Of a DNA stretch of 32,879 nucleotides, positions 27,008-32,879 are shown in pieces. Below the pieces are notes generated by a model that made no database searches, was not told the DNA's origin, and saw only the letters and a program-made list of their open reading frames with translations. The stretch spans positions 1 to 32,879 of the forward strand of contig ONBN01000024.1 in NCBI GenBank assembly GCA_900316115.1, given 5' to 3'. Numbering within the stretch: position 1 is the stretch's first letter; every line of letters starts with the position of its first letter. Made by a program: the position numbers and the translations under genes. Origin of the DNA: an uncultured Eubacteriales bacterium. GTDB taxonomy: Bacteria > Bacillota > Clostridia > Lachnospirales > Lachnospiraceae.

Positions 27008-27499
27008 TTAATGCATTACAAGGGCAGCAATGCCTGCCAGAACTGCTGAAATCACAGCCATGCCAATTGTTCCCATGATCCACTTTTTGCGCTTGTCTTC
27101 ACCAGTGATATATGGTCTAAATTCTTCTGTTCCCGGAATGATCCACGCTTTTGTATGTCCTACCCACCAGCCGTCAACCAGAAAACGATCCATCAGGTTC
27201 ATCACAGACAGGATGACAAACAATTGCCAGAACCCCTCCTGAAAACCTTTTGCCCCATTCACACCGTAAACGCATATAAGCACATACAGCACGTATCCAG
27301 GAACACAGATTGTTTTAAAAAGCTTGCTGTTTTTGCTGATTTTTTCATGGGTCGTCAGTCCCAGTTCCACGCACCGGTCTTTCACATCCTGATGATAGAG
27401 ATGTACCATTCCTACTGCGCCGTTCCTGATCCCGAATGCACAGATTCCCATCAATAAAAGTCCAAGGATCAAGCCTTCTACAAGTACTTGTGCGATCAT
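27008..27499 (-). CDS. Uncharacterised membrane protein (four helices)
   Basis: The 163-aa product is not recognised. Hydrophobic segments lie at about 3-24, 66-82, 89-105 and 140-161. A polar loop between the first two has the pattern HQDVKDRCVELGLTTHEKI. Between helices 3 and 4 there is a conspicuous segment DRFLVDGWWVGHTKAWIIPG rich in Trp and His, which could form a functional site. GGGGGAG precedes the ATG. It stands as a monocistronic unit between a promoter at 27568 and the terminator at 26945. No function is proposed. Confidence 0.8.
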   Translation of the reverse strand: MIAQVLVEGLILGLLLMGICAFGIRNGAVGMVHLYHQDVKDRCVELGLTTHEKISKNSKLFKTICVPGYVLYVLICVYGVNGAKGFQEGFWQLFVILSVMNLMDRFLVDGWWVGHTKAWIIPGTEEFRPYITGEDKRKKWIMGTIGMAVISAVLAGIAALVMH

Positions 27500-27567
27500 A
27501 TTTCTTCTCCCCCTTTTGCCGGATGATTCTTTCGCTTATTCATCCTGTTAGTCTAAACTTACTTTTT

Positions 27568-27597
27568 ATTCTATCACACTTATACCTGTTGTTGCAA
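27568..27597 (-). promoter_or_regulatory. Promoter for the 163-aa membrane protein
   Basis: On the minus strand TTGCAA (plus 27592-27597) and TAGAAT (plus 27568-27573) are 18 nt apart, with TG one base before the -10. The rest of the 312-nt divergent gap (27500-27811) holds the other gene's promoter and operator and no further coding signal. Confidence 0.65.
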
Positions 27598-27707
27598 ATA
27601 GGATTTTCTCAAGGATTTATGTATAGATAACAATAAGGCTCTGCCCCTGCCAGCAGCAAGTTCTCTGTATAAGTAAATAATATGGAGTATTTATTGTAAC
27701 ATTGATA

Positions 27708-27736
27708 TTGTAAGTCAAAAAGAAGATTGTTATACT
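27708..27736 (+). promoter_or_regulatory. Sigma-A promoter for the second GNAT gene
   Basis: TTGTAA (27708-27713) and TATACT (27731-27736) are separated by exactly 17 nt, about 75 nt upstream of the start codon. Confidence 0.7.
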
Positions 27737-27742
27737 TGTAAT

Positions 27743-27761
27743 GGATAATCAGTGATTATCC
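27743..27761. promoter_or_regulatory. Perfect palindromic operator at the transcription start
   Basis: GGATAATC-AGT-GATTATCC is an 8-bp perfect inverted repeat with a 3-nt centre, beginning 7 bp after the -10 element, hence covering the expected +1. That position suits a dimeric repressor blocking the GNAT promoter. No regulator gene lies beside it. Confidence 0.65.
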
Positions 27762-27811
27762 GAAAAACAGGATGGCGAACCTGGAAATTTTTTTTATTTT
27801 GGGAGGAGAAT

Positions 27812-28264
27812 ATGGAAAACTATACTTACATCAAATTAAGAGAGCGTCCGGAACTGAAGGATACTGCAGCTGACTGGTTTCACAGTAAATGGGGCGTTCC
27901 TACTGAGGCGTATCTGGACTGTATGAATGCATATCTTAGTGGAGAAACGGAATATGGCTGGTATCTTTGCCTGGACAAAGATAAGATCATAGGCGGTATG
28001 GGTGTTATTGAAAATGACTTTCATGACCGGAAAGATCTTACGCCTAATGTGTGTGCAGTCTATACGGAAGAAGACTACCGGTGCAAAGGAATTGCAGGTC
28101 ATTTGCTGAATATGGTTGTTGAAGATATGAAATCCAAAGGCATCACACCACTTTATCTGATCACGGATCATACCGGATTTTACGAACAATATGGCTGGGA
28201 GTTCCTTTGTATGGTACAGGGCAATGGGGAACCTGATATGACCAGAATGTATATCCATCGCTAG
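27812..28264 (+). CDS. GNAT family N-acetyltransferase
   Basis: With the start at 27812, directly preceded by GGGAGGAGAAT, the protein is 150 aa. The motif A acetyl-CoA loop is YRCKGIAGHLLN (89-100), with the arginine and glycines that contact pyrophosphate. The C-terminal TDHTGFYEQYGWEFLCMVQGNGEPDMTRMYI matches the standard GNAT end (motif B, FYEQYGW). An upstream in-frame start at 27752 would read through the leader and is not favoured. Acceptor specificity is unknown. The gene is followed at once by an orphan membrane-protein tail. Confidence 0.88.
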   Translation: MENYTYIKLRERPELKDTAADWFHSKWGVPTEAYLDCMNAYLSGETEYGWYLCLDKDKIIGGMGVIENDFHDRKDLTPNVCAVYTEEDYRCKGIAGHLLNMVVEDMKSKGITPLYLITDHTGFYEQYGWEFLCMVQGNGEPDMTRMYIHR

Positions 28265-28383
28265 TTGTTCCTTATATCAAATCATGGAAGACTGTTCTGG
28301 CAAAAAGAGGTTTGGCTACAGTATTATATCTTATCATAGCATTGGTGGTAGCCGGGATAGTGGTGCTGCTGGGTAAAATCTGA
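28264..28383 (+). pseudogene. Orphan C-terminal fragment of a membrane protein
   Basis: The frame reads VVPYIKSWKTVLAKRG, then a fully hydrophobic helix (LATVLYLIIALVVAGIVVL) ending LGKI and a TGA at 28381. There is no ATG; only a weak internal TTG could start it. It looks like the tail of a larger membrane protein whose front has been deleted, fused to the end of the GNAT gene. A very small membrane protein from the TTG is the alternative. Confidence 0.5.
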
Positions 28384-28424
28384 AATATGTAATATGTTGC
28401 GAAGATGCAACGGAAGGTGGAAAA

Positions 28425-29696
28425 GTGCGAAACAGAAAAGGAAAAATAAAAACAATTTTAGCATTTGGAATTGTATTGCTGCTGGTGATCGCAGGACTGG
28501 TTTTGGATAAAACAGATCAGACCACAGATGTATTTCCAAATGAAAATACTATGATCCGTCTGTACGGAGAAGCCCATGGATATGAAAAGTGTTATGATAC
28601 TGAACTTGAAGAGTGGAGTAAATATTATAATGAAGGATATCGTAATCTTTTTGTGGAACTTCCCTATTACAGTGCAGAGTTTTTAAATGAGTGGATGAAA
28701 GCAGATTCAGATGAACTGATAGATTCATTTTTTGAAGACATTCAAGGAACCATGTCTGGAAATGATTACTATTATAAATTCTTTCACCAGATCAAGGAAC
28801 AGTGTCCTGAAACAATTTTTTACGGTACTGATGTGGGACACCAGTATGATACTACAGGGGCAAGATATTTGAAATATTTAGAGGATAAGGGCCTTGAAGA
28901 TTCTGAGAAATATAAGCTTGCACAGGAGTGTATCAGGCAGGGACAGGAATATCAGAATGAAGATACAGAACATAACGGGATATCATCACTAAGAGAAGCC
29001 TATATGGTTTCAAATTTTACAGATGCGTATACACGTTGTGGCGGTGGTAAGATAATGGGGATTTACGGAAGTTATCACACAAATCTGGATAATCCGAACC
29101 TGATGGCAGGAAAGCTTAAGGAAAAATATGGAGATATCATAAGTAGCGTTAAAGTAAGTACCATTGCTTTTGATCAGATCAGTAAACATCCATATAAGCT
29201 TGGATTTTGTGTTACAGGATTTCTGTTTCTTGTGATGCTGTTCGTTCCTAATATTATTTGGGTCCGTAAAGGACAGCCTGCGGGATACGATGAAAGCGTT
29301 CAAAACGAGAATAAGATATTGCTGATGTTTGAACGTATTGGCCAGGTTCTGGTAACTACAGCATTTTTGATTTTTCCTGCAATTAATCCAAAAATAATGG
29401 TGCTTGACGGATTTTTCTTTGAATGGAAGATCATCATCTGGATCACTGCAGTTGTGCTGATGGTTTTATATGAAGGTTTCTGGATCAGATATTTCAAAAG
29501 CGCCAAAACAATGCAGGATTATTATACATCTTTTGCAGGATTTCCATTAGCCGGGGCAACCCTTCCGGTTATCGCAAGCCTGCTACTGGGGATTTATTCA
29601 GGAAATGTAATCGTGATCTGTGCATCGATCATTCTTGGGATTGGGCATATTGGAATACATTTTATGCATGCAATGGAATGCGTATCAGAAAAATAG
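28425..29696 (+). CDS. EreA/ChaN-like domain fused to a multi-helix membrane domain
   Basis: The 423-aa product starts at a GTG with GGAAGGTGG 4 nt upstream. Helix 1 (about 9-27) is a signal anchor. The outside domain, about 40-240, has LYGEAHG (46-52), NLFVELPYY (74-82), FYGTDVGHQYD and GIYGSYHTNL. This pattern of a GE-H-G motif, a second glutamate and a late G-x-Y-G-x-x-H is that of the erythromycin esterase/ChaN/TraB-Tiki superfamily of metal-dependent or esterase-like hydrolases. Four to five helices follow (about 258-278, 310-328, 334-352, 368-415). Substrate and membrane role are unknown. A separate small membrane gene starts 15 nt later, so the two are likely an operon. Confidence 0.65.
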   Translation: MRNRKGKIKTILAFGIVLLLVIAGLVLDKTDQTTDVFPNENTMIRLYGEAHGYEKCYDTELEEWSKYYNEGYRNLFVELPYYSAEFLNEWMKADSDELIDSFFEDIQGTMSGNDYYYKFFHQIKEQCPETIFYGTDVGHQYDTTGARYLKYLEDKGLEDSEKYKLAQECIRQGQEYQNEDTEHNGISSLREAYMVSNFTDAYTRCGGGKIMGIYGSYHTNLDNPNLMAGKLKEKYGDIISSVKVSTIAFDQISKHPYKLGFCVTGFLFLVMLFVPNIIWVRKGQPAGYDESVQNENKILLMFERIGQVLVTTAFLIFPAINPKIMVLDGFFFEWKIIIWITAVVLMVLYEGFWIRYFKSAKTMQDYYTSFAGFPLAGATLPVIASLLLGIYSGNVIVICASIILGIGHIGIHFMHAMECVSEK

Positions 29697-29711
29697 GACT
29701 GGAGTTAAATA

Positions 29712-30161
29712 ATGATAGCTATGAAGAAGAAAAGATTTGCCATTATAGCGAATATTATTTTGCTGGTATGGTATTTGCTGGCTATGTTTGGAGTCAAAAT
29801 CGGGGATAAATATCTTGTGGAAGGATCATTTAAAGAGGAATGGATGTTTATGCTGATCCCGGTTATAACATTTTTGCTATACATTTTTACCAAGAATATC
29901 GGAAAATATATTCATTTGGTGTGGTTATGCATGTGGTTTATAACGCAATTTTTAAGTCATGAATGGTATACTATATTTGGAAGCGGATTTATGGGAACGC
30001 CAGAAGGGAAGATCCAGTATTTCCAAAACTGTATCCAGGTTGTAAATATCCAGGGAGTGTATGTACCTGATTTTTATCATATTATTCTGCATGTATTGAT
30101 CCTACTGGCCTTTGTCAGTATAATTCTTGGATCTGATAAAGCAAAGAAAAAGCAGAGATAA
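29712..30161 (+). CDS. Small membrane protein, partner of the EreA-like gene
   Basis: The 149-aa product has four likely helices (about 8-27, 43-60, 64-82, 124-142) with short loops, a basic N-terminus (MIAMKKKRF) and a lysine-rich C-terminus (KAKKKQR). No family is recognised. It begins 15 nt after the EreA-like gene, with TGGAG upstream, so it is probably co-translated and may form a membrane complex with it. Codons are AT-rich compared with the housekeeping genes, which may reflect horizontal acquisition. Confidence 0.72.
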   Translation: MIAMKKKRFAIIANIILLVWYLLAMFGVKIGDKYLVEGSFKEEWMFMLIPVITFLLYIFTKNIGKYIHLVWLCMWFITQFLSHEWYTIFGSGFMGTPEGKIQYFQNCIQVVNIQGVYVPDFYHIILHVLILLAFVSIILGSDKAKKKQR

Positions 30162-30299
30162 AATTGTCGGGTAAAGCTTTTATAACTGAAACAATTGGAA
30201 ACTCTCAAATAATCAGAAGTAAAGCATTCTGGTGATATGTCAAGAGAAATTTAAAATAGTTTTTGATATGTTTTTCTAAAAAAGGGCGCACTTCACCAT

Positions 30300-30331
30300 C
30301 GCTCATCAATCATCTTTTTGAAAAATGAGCG
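30300..30331. repeat. Inverted repeat at the transposase 3' end
   Basis: CGCTCAT (30300-30306) and ATGAGCG (30325-30331) are perfect complements, the latter abutting the transposase stop codon. It may be a weak terminator for the transposase or a structural part of the IS right end. Confidence 0.5.
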
Positions 30332-31633
30332 TTATTCAAACTCAGTATTTAATTCGGCGTCCAGTTTTTCGCCGGTGTACAGTTGGTTTTTGACCAGCAA
30401 ACCAAAAACGAGTCGTACGAATTTACGAGATGTAAGTGCGAGTGCTCTCTTGTGCTGATGTTTAGTTACTTCAGCATATTTTCTGGAATAAAATTCAGCA
30501 TATTCAGGAACATGTCTCCTGACACTGTTGGCAGCTTCTCCAAGGTAATAACGCAGATAAGTATTTCCAGCTTTTGAAACACGGTTATCTTCGGAAACAA
30601 AGTCACCGGAATCATTTTTCAGCCATGTTAAACCTGCATATTTAGCAAGTGCATCCGATGAGTGAAATGCTGTTATATCGCCTATTTCTGATAAGATTCC
30701 AGCAGCCCATACAGGTCCAATTCCTGGGATAGACTTAAGGATGATAAAGGCATTTGGGTTCATTCCGTTGATGCATTTTTCAATCGCCTGATCGATCAGT
30801 TTGATTTCTTTCTGATAGGTCTGAATACAGTTAAATGAACTTGCCAAAGACACATTTAAAGGTTCATACATGCATTTATCTAACCGATAGGAATCTCTGG
30901 CAGCTTTTTTCAGAAGTTCAGAAGTCCTGGATATATCTGCAATACGATTCCGGCTTTTGGAAGCCAGAAACTGGAGCAGTTCTTCTTCCGGGGAATCAAT
31001 GATCTCTTGAAGGGACATAAACTCTGTAAGAACTGCGGATGATGTTGCACCGTAAATGTTACTGAACGGCTGGCTGTCATTATCCAGGAGCTGGAGTTCG
31101 CTGAATTTTAGGTAGAGATTGGATACCATGTAGGTTTTCTCTCTGGTAATACATTCAGCAAGATGTAGGCGGTGCCTTGTAAGTCTTTTTAAGGCAAGAT
31201 ACTGGCAGCCCCGCCATGGTTCACATTTTTTAGTGCGTCCGACCCTTGCAAAATCCGAAATAAGGAAAGCGTCCATGTGATCTGTCTTATCCATGCCAAC
31301 ATAGGTTTTCCGGTAGTTGGCAGTCATCTTTGGATTTAAGCAGTACACATAGGGCCTGTAAGGCATCAGGAGTTCACAGGAAGCCAAAAAATTGGCTATG
31401 TGGATACTGTAAACAGATGTGGATTCCAGAGCCACAATAATGGTATTGATATGCGGATGCTTTTGCATGCAGTCAGCAATCTTTCCGGCAAGTTCATCAG
31501 CACCAGGCTGGTTGTTGCCGAAGGAAACATCAATATATTTGTTTTCATCAAAATCCATGGCATAAACCACATTGGATTTTGAGCTTACATCAATACCAAC
31601 GAACAAAGTGGACATATAGTTGATCTTGATCAT
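30332..31633 (-). CDS. IS110-family transposase (bridge-RNA-guided recombinase type)
   Basis: The intact 433-aa protein has an N-terminal RuvC-like DEDD domain: Asp15 in FVGIDVSSKS, Glu70 in VALESTSVYS and the aspartates of KTDHMDAFLISD (Asp118, Asp121). The C-terminal Transposase_20 domain has a helix-hairpin-helix-like SIPGIGPVWAAGIL (301-314) and the conserved serine in NRVSKAGNTYLRYYL (Ser353). Related IS621 forms a complex with a bridge RNA pairing donor and target DNA. The start at 31633 has AAAGGAG upstream. No stop or frameshift is seen, so the element is likely active. Confidence 0.95.
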   Translation of the reverse strand: MIKINYMSTLFVGIDVSSKSNVVYAMDFDENKYIDVSFGNNQPGADELAGKIADCMQKHPHINTIIVALESTSVYSIHIANFLASCELLMPYRPYVYCLNPKMTANYRKTYVGMDKTDHMDAFLISDFARVGRTKKCEPWRGCQYLALKRLTRHRLHLAECITREKTYMVSNLYLKFSELQLLDNDSQPFSNIYGATSSAVLTEFMSLQEIIDSPEEELLQFLASKSRNRIADISRTSELLKKAARDSYRLDKCMYEPLNVSLASSFNCIQTYQKEIKLIDQAIEKCINGMNPNAFIILKSIPGIGPVWAAGILSEIGDITAFHSSDALAKYAGLTWLKNDSGDFVSEDNRVSKAGNTYLRYYLGEAANSVRRHVPEYAEFYSRKYAEVTKHQHKRALALTSRKFVRLVFGLLVKNQLYTGEKLDAELNTEFE

Positions 31634-31689
31634 GATATCACGCTCCTTTCCGATCTGGATTTGTGAAGCCTAAAGCAGAAGGTTTATCC

Positions 31690-31890
31690 GGGATATCATA
31701 TGATGACCGCAGCCTCGCGTAATGAGCATTCATCCAGTCAGCATTTTTCGCTGGTGCTAATGGCTGGAGATGCAACTTCTGTGTAAGCGGAATATGTCAT
31801 ATGAGCCAGGCTGCATGCTTTTTGAGCAGTCTCGGACAAAGCCGGCTGAAAGGAATGAAAGCAGTGCCTTCGGACATCAGACTCTGCAGA
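31690..31890 (-). ncRNA. Candidate bridge RNA of the IS110 element
   Basis: Upstream of the transposase the minus strand folds into two domains. The 5' domain is closed by GCAG-AG-TCT (plus 31879-31887) with AGACTGC (31826-31832), around a large loop. The 3' domain is closed by CAGCCT (31808-31813) with AGGCTG (31710-31715). It encloses a hairpin: GCAT/ATGC (31770-31773, 31726-31729), TCCAG/CTGGA (31764-31768, 31733-31737) and AGCA/TGCT. This order (target loop, then donor loop) is that of IS110-group bridge RNAs. It is an inference by hand folding; guides were not assigned. A weak -10 (TAAGAT, minus) lies near plus 31892-31897. Confidence 0.4.
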
Positions 31891-31999
31891 TATCTTACCA
31901 CAGGATAAACAGTATGAAAATATAACTATTAATTGTATAGATGGGAATAGGATGAGGGGAATGCCTCTTAGATGTCCTTACCTCTAAACCATAAAAAGA
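31891..31999. other. Non-coding stretch between the IS left end and the acetyltransferase leader
   Basis: This stretch is AT-rich with no open frame. It holds a possible weak minus-strand promoter for the bridge RNA and a small GAGG/CCTC hairpin (about 31953-31967). The true left boundary of the IS probably lies in or near it. I see no clear promoter for the plus-strand acetyltransferase. Confidence 0.4.
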
Positions 32000-32039
32000 A
32001 ATAAGTCTGTAAGTGATTTCTCTTGCTTACAAACTTATT
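32000..32039 (+). promoter_or_regulatory. Leader hairpin before the O-acetyltransferase gene
   Basis: AATAAGT-c-TGTAAG (32000-32013) pairs with CTTACA-a-ACTTATT (32026-32039), a 13-bp stem with one mismatch and a 12-nt loop, ending 17 nt before the start codon and just before ACGAGG. It could hinder or protect the ribosome site or be an operator. Confidence 0.5.
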
Positions 32040-32056
32040 ATACGAGGAATATAGAT

Positions 32057-32650
32057 ATGAATCCACTTGAAATTATGAAACGCCGGGCAGCCTATGCCAG
32101 TGGCTATGAAAATACGCCGGTTGAGGCGCAGAAGCGTGCAAAACAGCTTTGTTGGGAATATAACCGTACTGCACCAAGTGAGCAGGACAAACGCCATTCT
32201 ATTTTGATGGAACTTCTGGGAACCTGTTCACCTATGACAGGTATAGAACCGGATTTCCACTGTGACTATGGATTTAATATTCACACCAATGGTCTGGTTG
32301 TTATAAATTATAATTGTGTTATTTTGGACACATCTCCGGTAAATATTGGTGCTGGTGCATTTATTGCTCCTGGTGTGTGCCTTGCCTGCTCAGGACATGC
32401 CATTGATCCAGTACAGCGCAGCCAGGGAATTGGTACGTCTGCTCCCATCACACTTGAGGAAAATGTATGGATTGGAGCAAATGCTACGGTTTGCGGTGGT
32501 GTGACGATTGGTGCTGGTTCGGTTATCGGTGCCGGGAGTGTAGTAACGCATGATATTCCATCAGGGGTTATTGCTGCAGGGGTTCCCTGCAAAGTCATCC
32601 GCCCCATCACAGAAAGAGATAAGCTGGCACCAGAGGAAATTTTATTCTAA
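32057..32650 (+). CDS. Maltose/galactoside-type O-acetyltransferase
   Basis: This is a trimeric left-handed beta-helix acetyltransferase that acetylates sugar hydroxyls with acetyl-CoA. The 197-aa protein has the N-terminal Mac domain (MKRRAAYASGYENTPVEAQK), imperfect hexapeptide repeats (IGAGAFIAPG; then IGANATVCGGVTIGAGSVIG), the catalytic histidine in CSGHAIDP (His114) and the usual end GVPCKVIRPIT. Compared with Maa/LacA the length and motifs are normal. The loop SGHAIDPVQRSQG matches maltose acetyltransferase-like members, so the symbol maa is possible but specificity is uncertain. ACGAGGAA lies before the ATG. Confidence 0.92.
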   Translation: MNPLEIMKRRAAYASGYENTPVEAQKRAKQLCWEYNRTAPSEQDKRHSILMELLGTCSPMTGIEPDFHCDYGFNIHTNGLVVINYNCVILDTSPVNIGAGAFIAPGVCLACSGHAIDPVQRSQGIGTSAPITLEENVWIGANATVCGGVTIGAGSVIGAGSVVTHDIPSGVIAAGVPCKVIRPITERDKLAPEEILF

Positions 32651-32790
32651 GCAATTTATGGATATTTTTGGACAACAACTGGCGAAAATCCCATTTTCAG
32701 CAAGTAGAGTATCTGGTTCAGTCCTGGATAACTAAGTTGTATAGTATAATCATATATGGAAGTGACAAACAAATAATAAGCCTGAATTAT

Positions 32791-32877
32791 TCATGAGTAC
32801 TCGTCCTTAACAATCAGATCGGAAATGTACAGGTAAAAAACTGTTGTTCTTACAGATCTAGGTGTCATCCCTGAAAA
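32791..32877 (-). CDS. Possible partial gene entering from the right edge
   Basis: On the minus strand an open frame runs from the window edge to a TGA at 32791-32793, ending PRSVRTTVFYLYISDLIVKDEYS. It is only 28 codons and not recognised. An internal ATG could also start a tiny peptide. It may be the tail of a gene beyond the edge, a remnant, or chance. The rest of 32651-32790 holds no gene I can support. Confidence 0.2.
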   Translation of the reverse strand, partial: FSGMTPRSVRTTVFYLYISDLIVKDEYS

Positions 32878-32879
32878 AT

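Larger units (their letters stand above)
30290..31900 (-). mobile_element. IS110-family insertion sequence (ends approximate)
   Basis: The element contains one intact DEDD transposase gene and, as in the IS110 group, a long non-coding left end upstream of it (over 250 nt) and a short right end downstream. There are no long terminal inverted repeats, as expected for IS110. Exact ends need the 2-bp core, which cannot be fixed from one copy; the coordinates cover the transposase plus the structured flanks. The insertion separates the EreA-like gene pair from the O-acetyltransferase gene. Confidence 0.75.

Noticed and set aside
31872-31977. GATGTCC in the candidate bridge RNA loop recurring at 31971-31977 as a target guide match
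   Set aside because: It is only 7 nt, and the second short match (CATTCC/GGAATG) lies in the wrong order for left and right target guides; chance is likely.

Overview
The window looks like chromosome of a low-GC Gram-positive gut anaerobe, most likely a Lachnospiraceae member (Blautia/Dorea/Mediterraneibacter-like). This rests on the gene repertoire, the strong AGGAGG-type ribosome binding sites, the Bacillota-type promoters, and the protein flavour of the conserved genes. The genus is an inference from memory, not from a search.

Positions 1-9950 are a co-oriented minus-strand housekeeping block. Read in the direction of transcription it is trigger factor (tig), clpP, clpX, lon, engB (ribosome-assembly GTPase), ecfA1, ecfA2, ecfT and truA. 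It joins a protein folding/proteolysis cluster to the ECF vitamin-transporter energising module. A terminator and a second inverted repeat follow truA at the left edge.

Positions 10000-23450 are mixed-orientation metabolic and accessory genes. They comprise a DJ-1/PfpI protein, a CYTH-domain protein, tRNA-Gly(CCC) followed by proC, a membrane acyltransferase, malQ, a zinc-finger-less DnaJ, a secreted GH13 alpha-amylase and an MFS transporter that appears to have lost a central segment. After these comes a minus-strand run (YitT-like membrane protein, Gfo/Idh/MocA oxidoreductase, DUF985 cupin, HAD phosphatase) ending at a terminator that overlaps the last stop codon, then a GNAT acetyltransferase. 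MalQ and the amylase together suggest starch/maltodextrin use: the amylase cuts outside the cell and MalQ rearranges imported maltodextrins.

Positions 23469-27500 hold a CydDC-like heterodimeric ABC exporter (translationally coupled genes) and a small unknown membrane protein.

Positions 27700-32879 look like an accessory, more AT-rich region. They contain a GNAT gene behind a promoter with a perfect palindromic operator, an orphan C-terminal membrane-protein fragment, and an EreA/ChaN-like hydrolase domain fused to a multi-helix membrane domain with a small membrane partner. Next comes an intact IS110-family transposase whose long 5' non-coding region folds into a two-domain structure resembling a bridge RNA, and last a maltose-type O-acetyltransferase behind a leader hairpin. 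The IS110 element with its candidate bridge RNA, and the EreA-like membrane gene pair, are the most interesting items. I saw no CRISPR array, rRNA or prophage.
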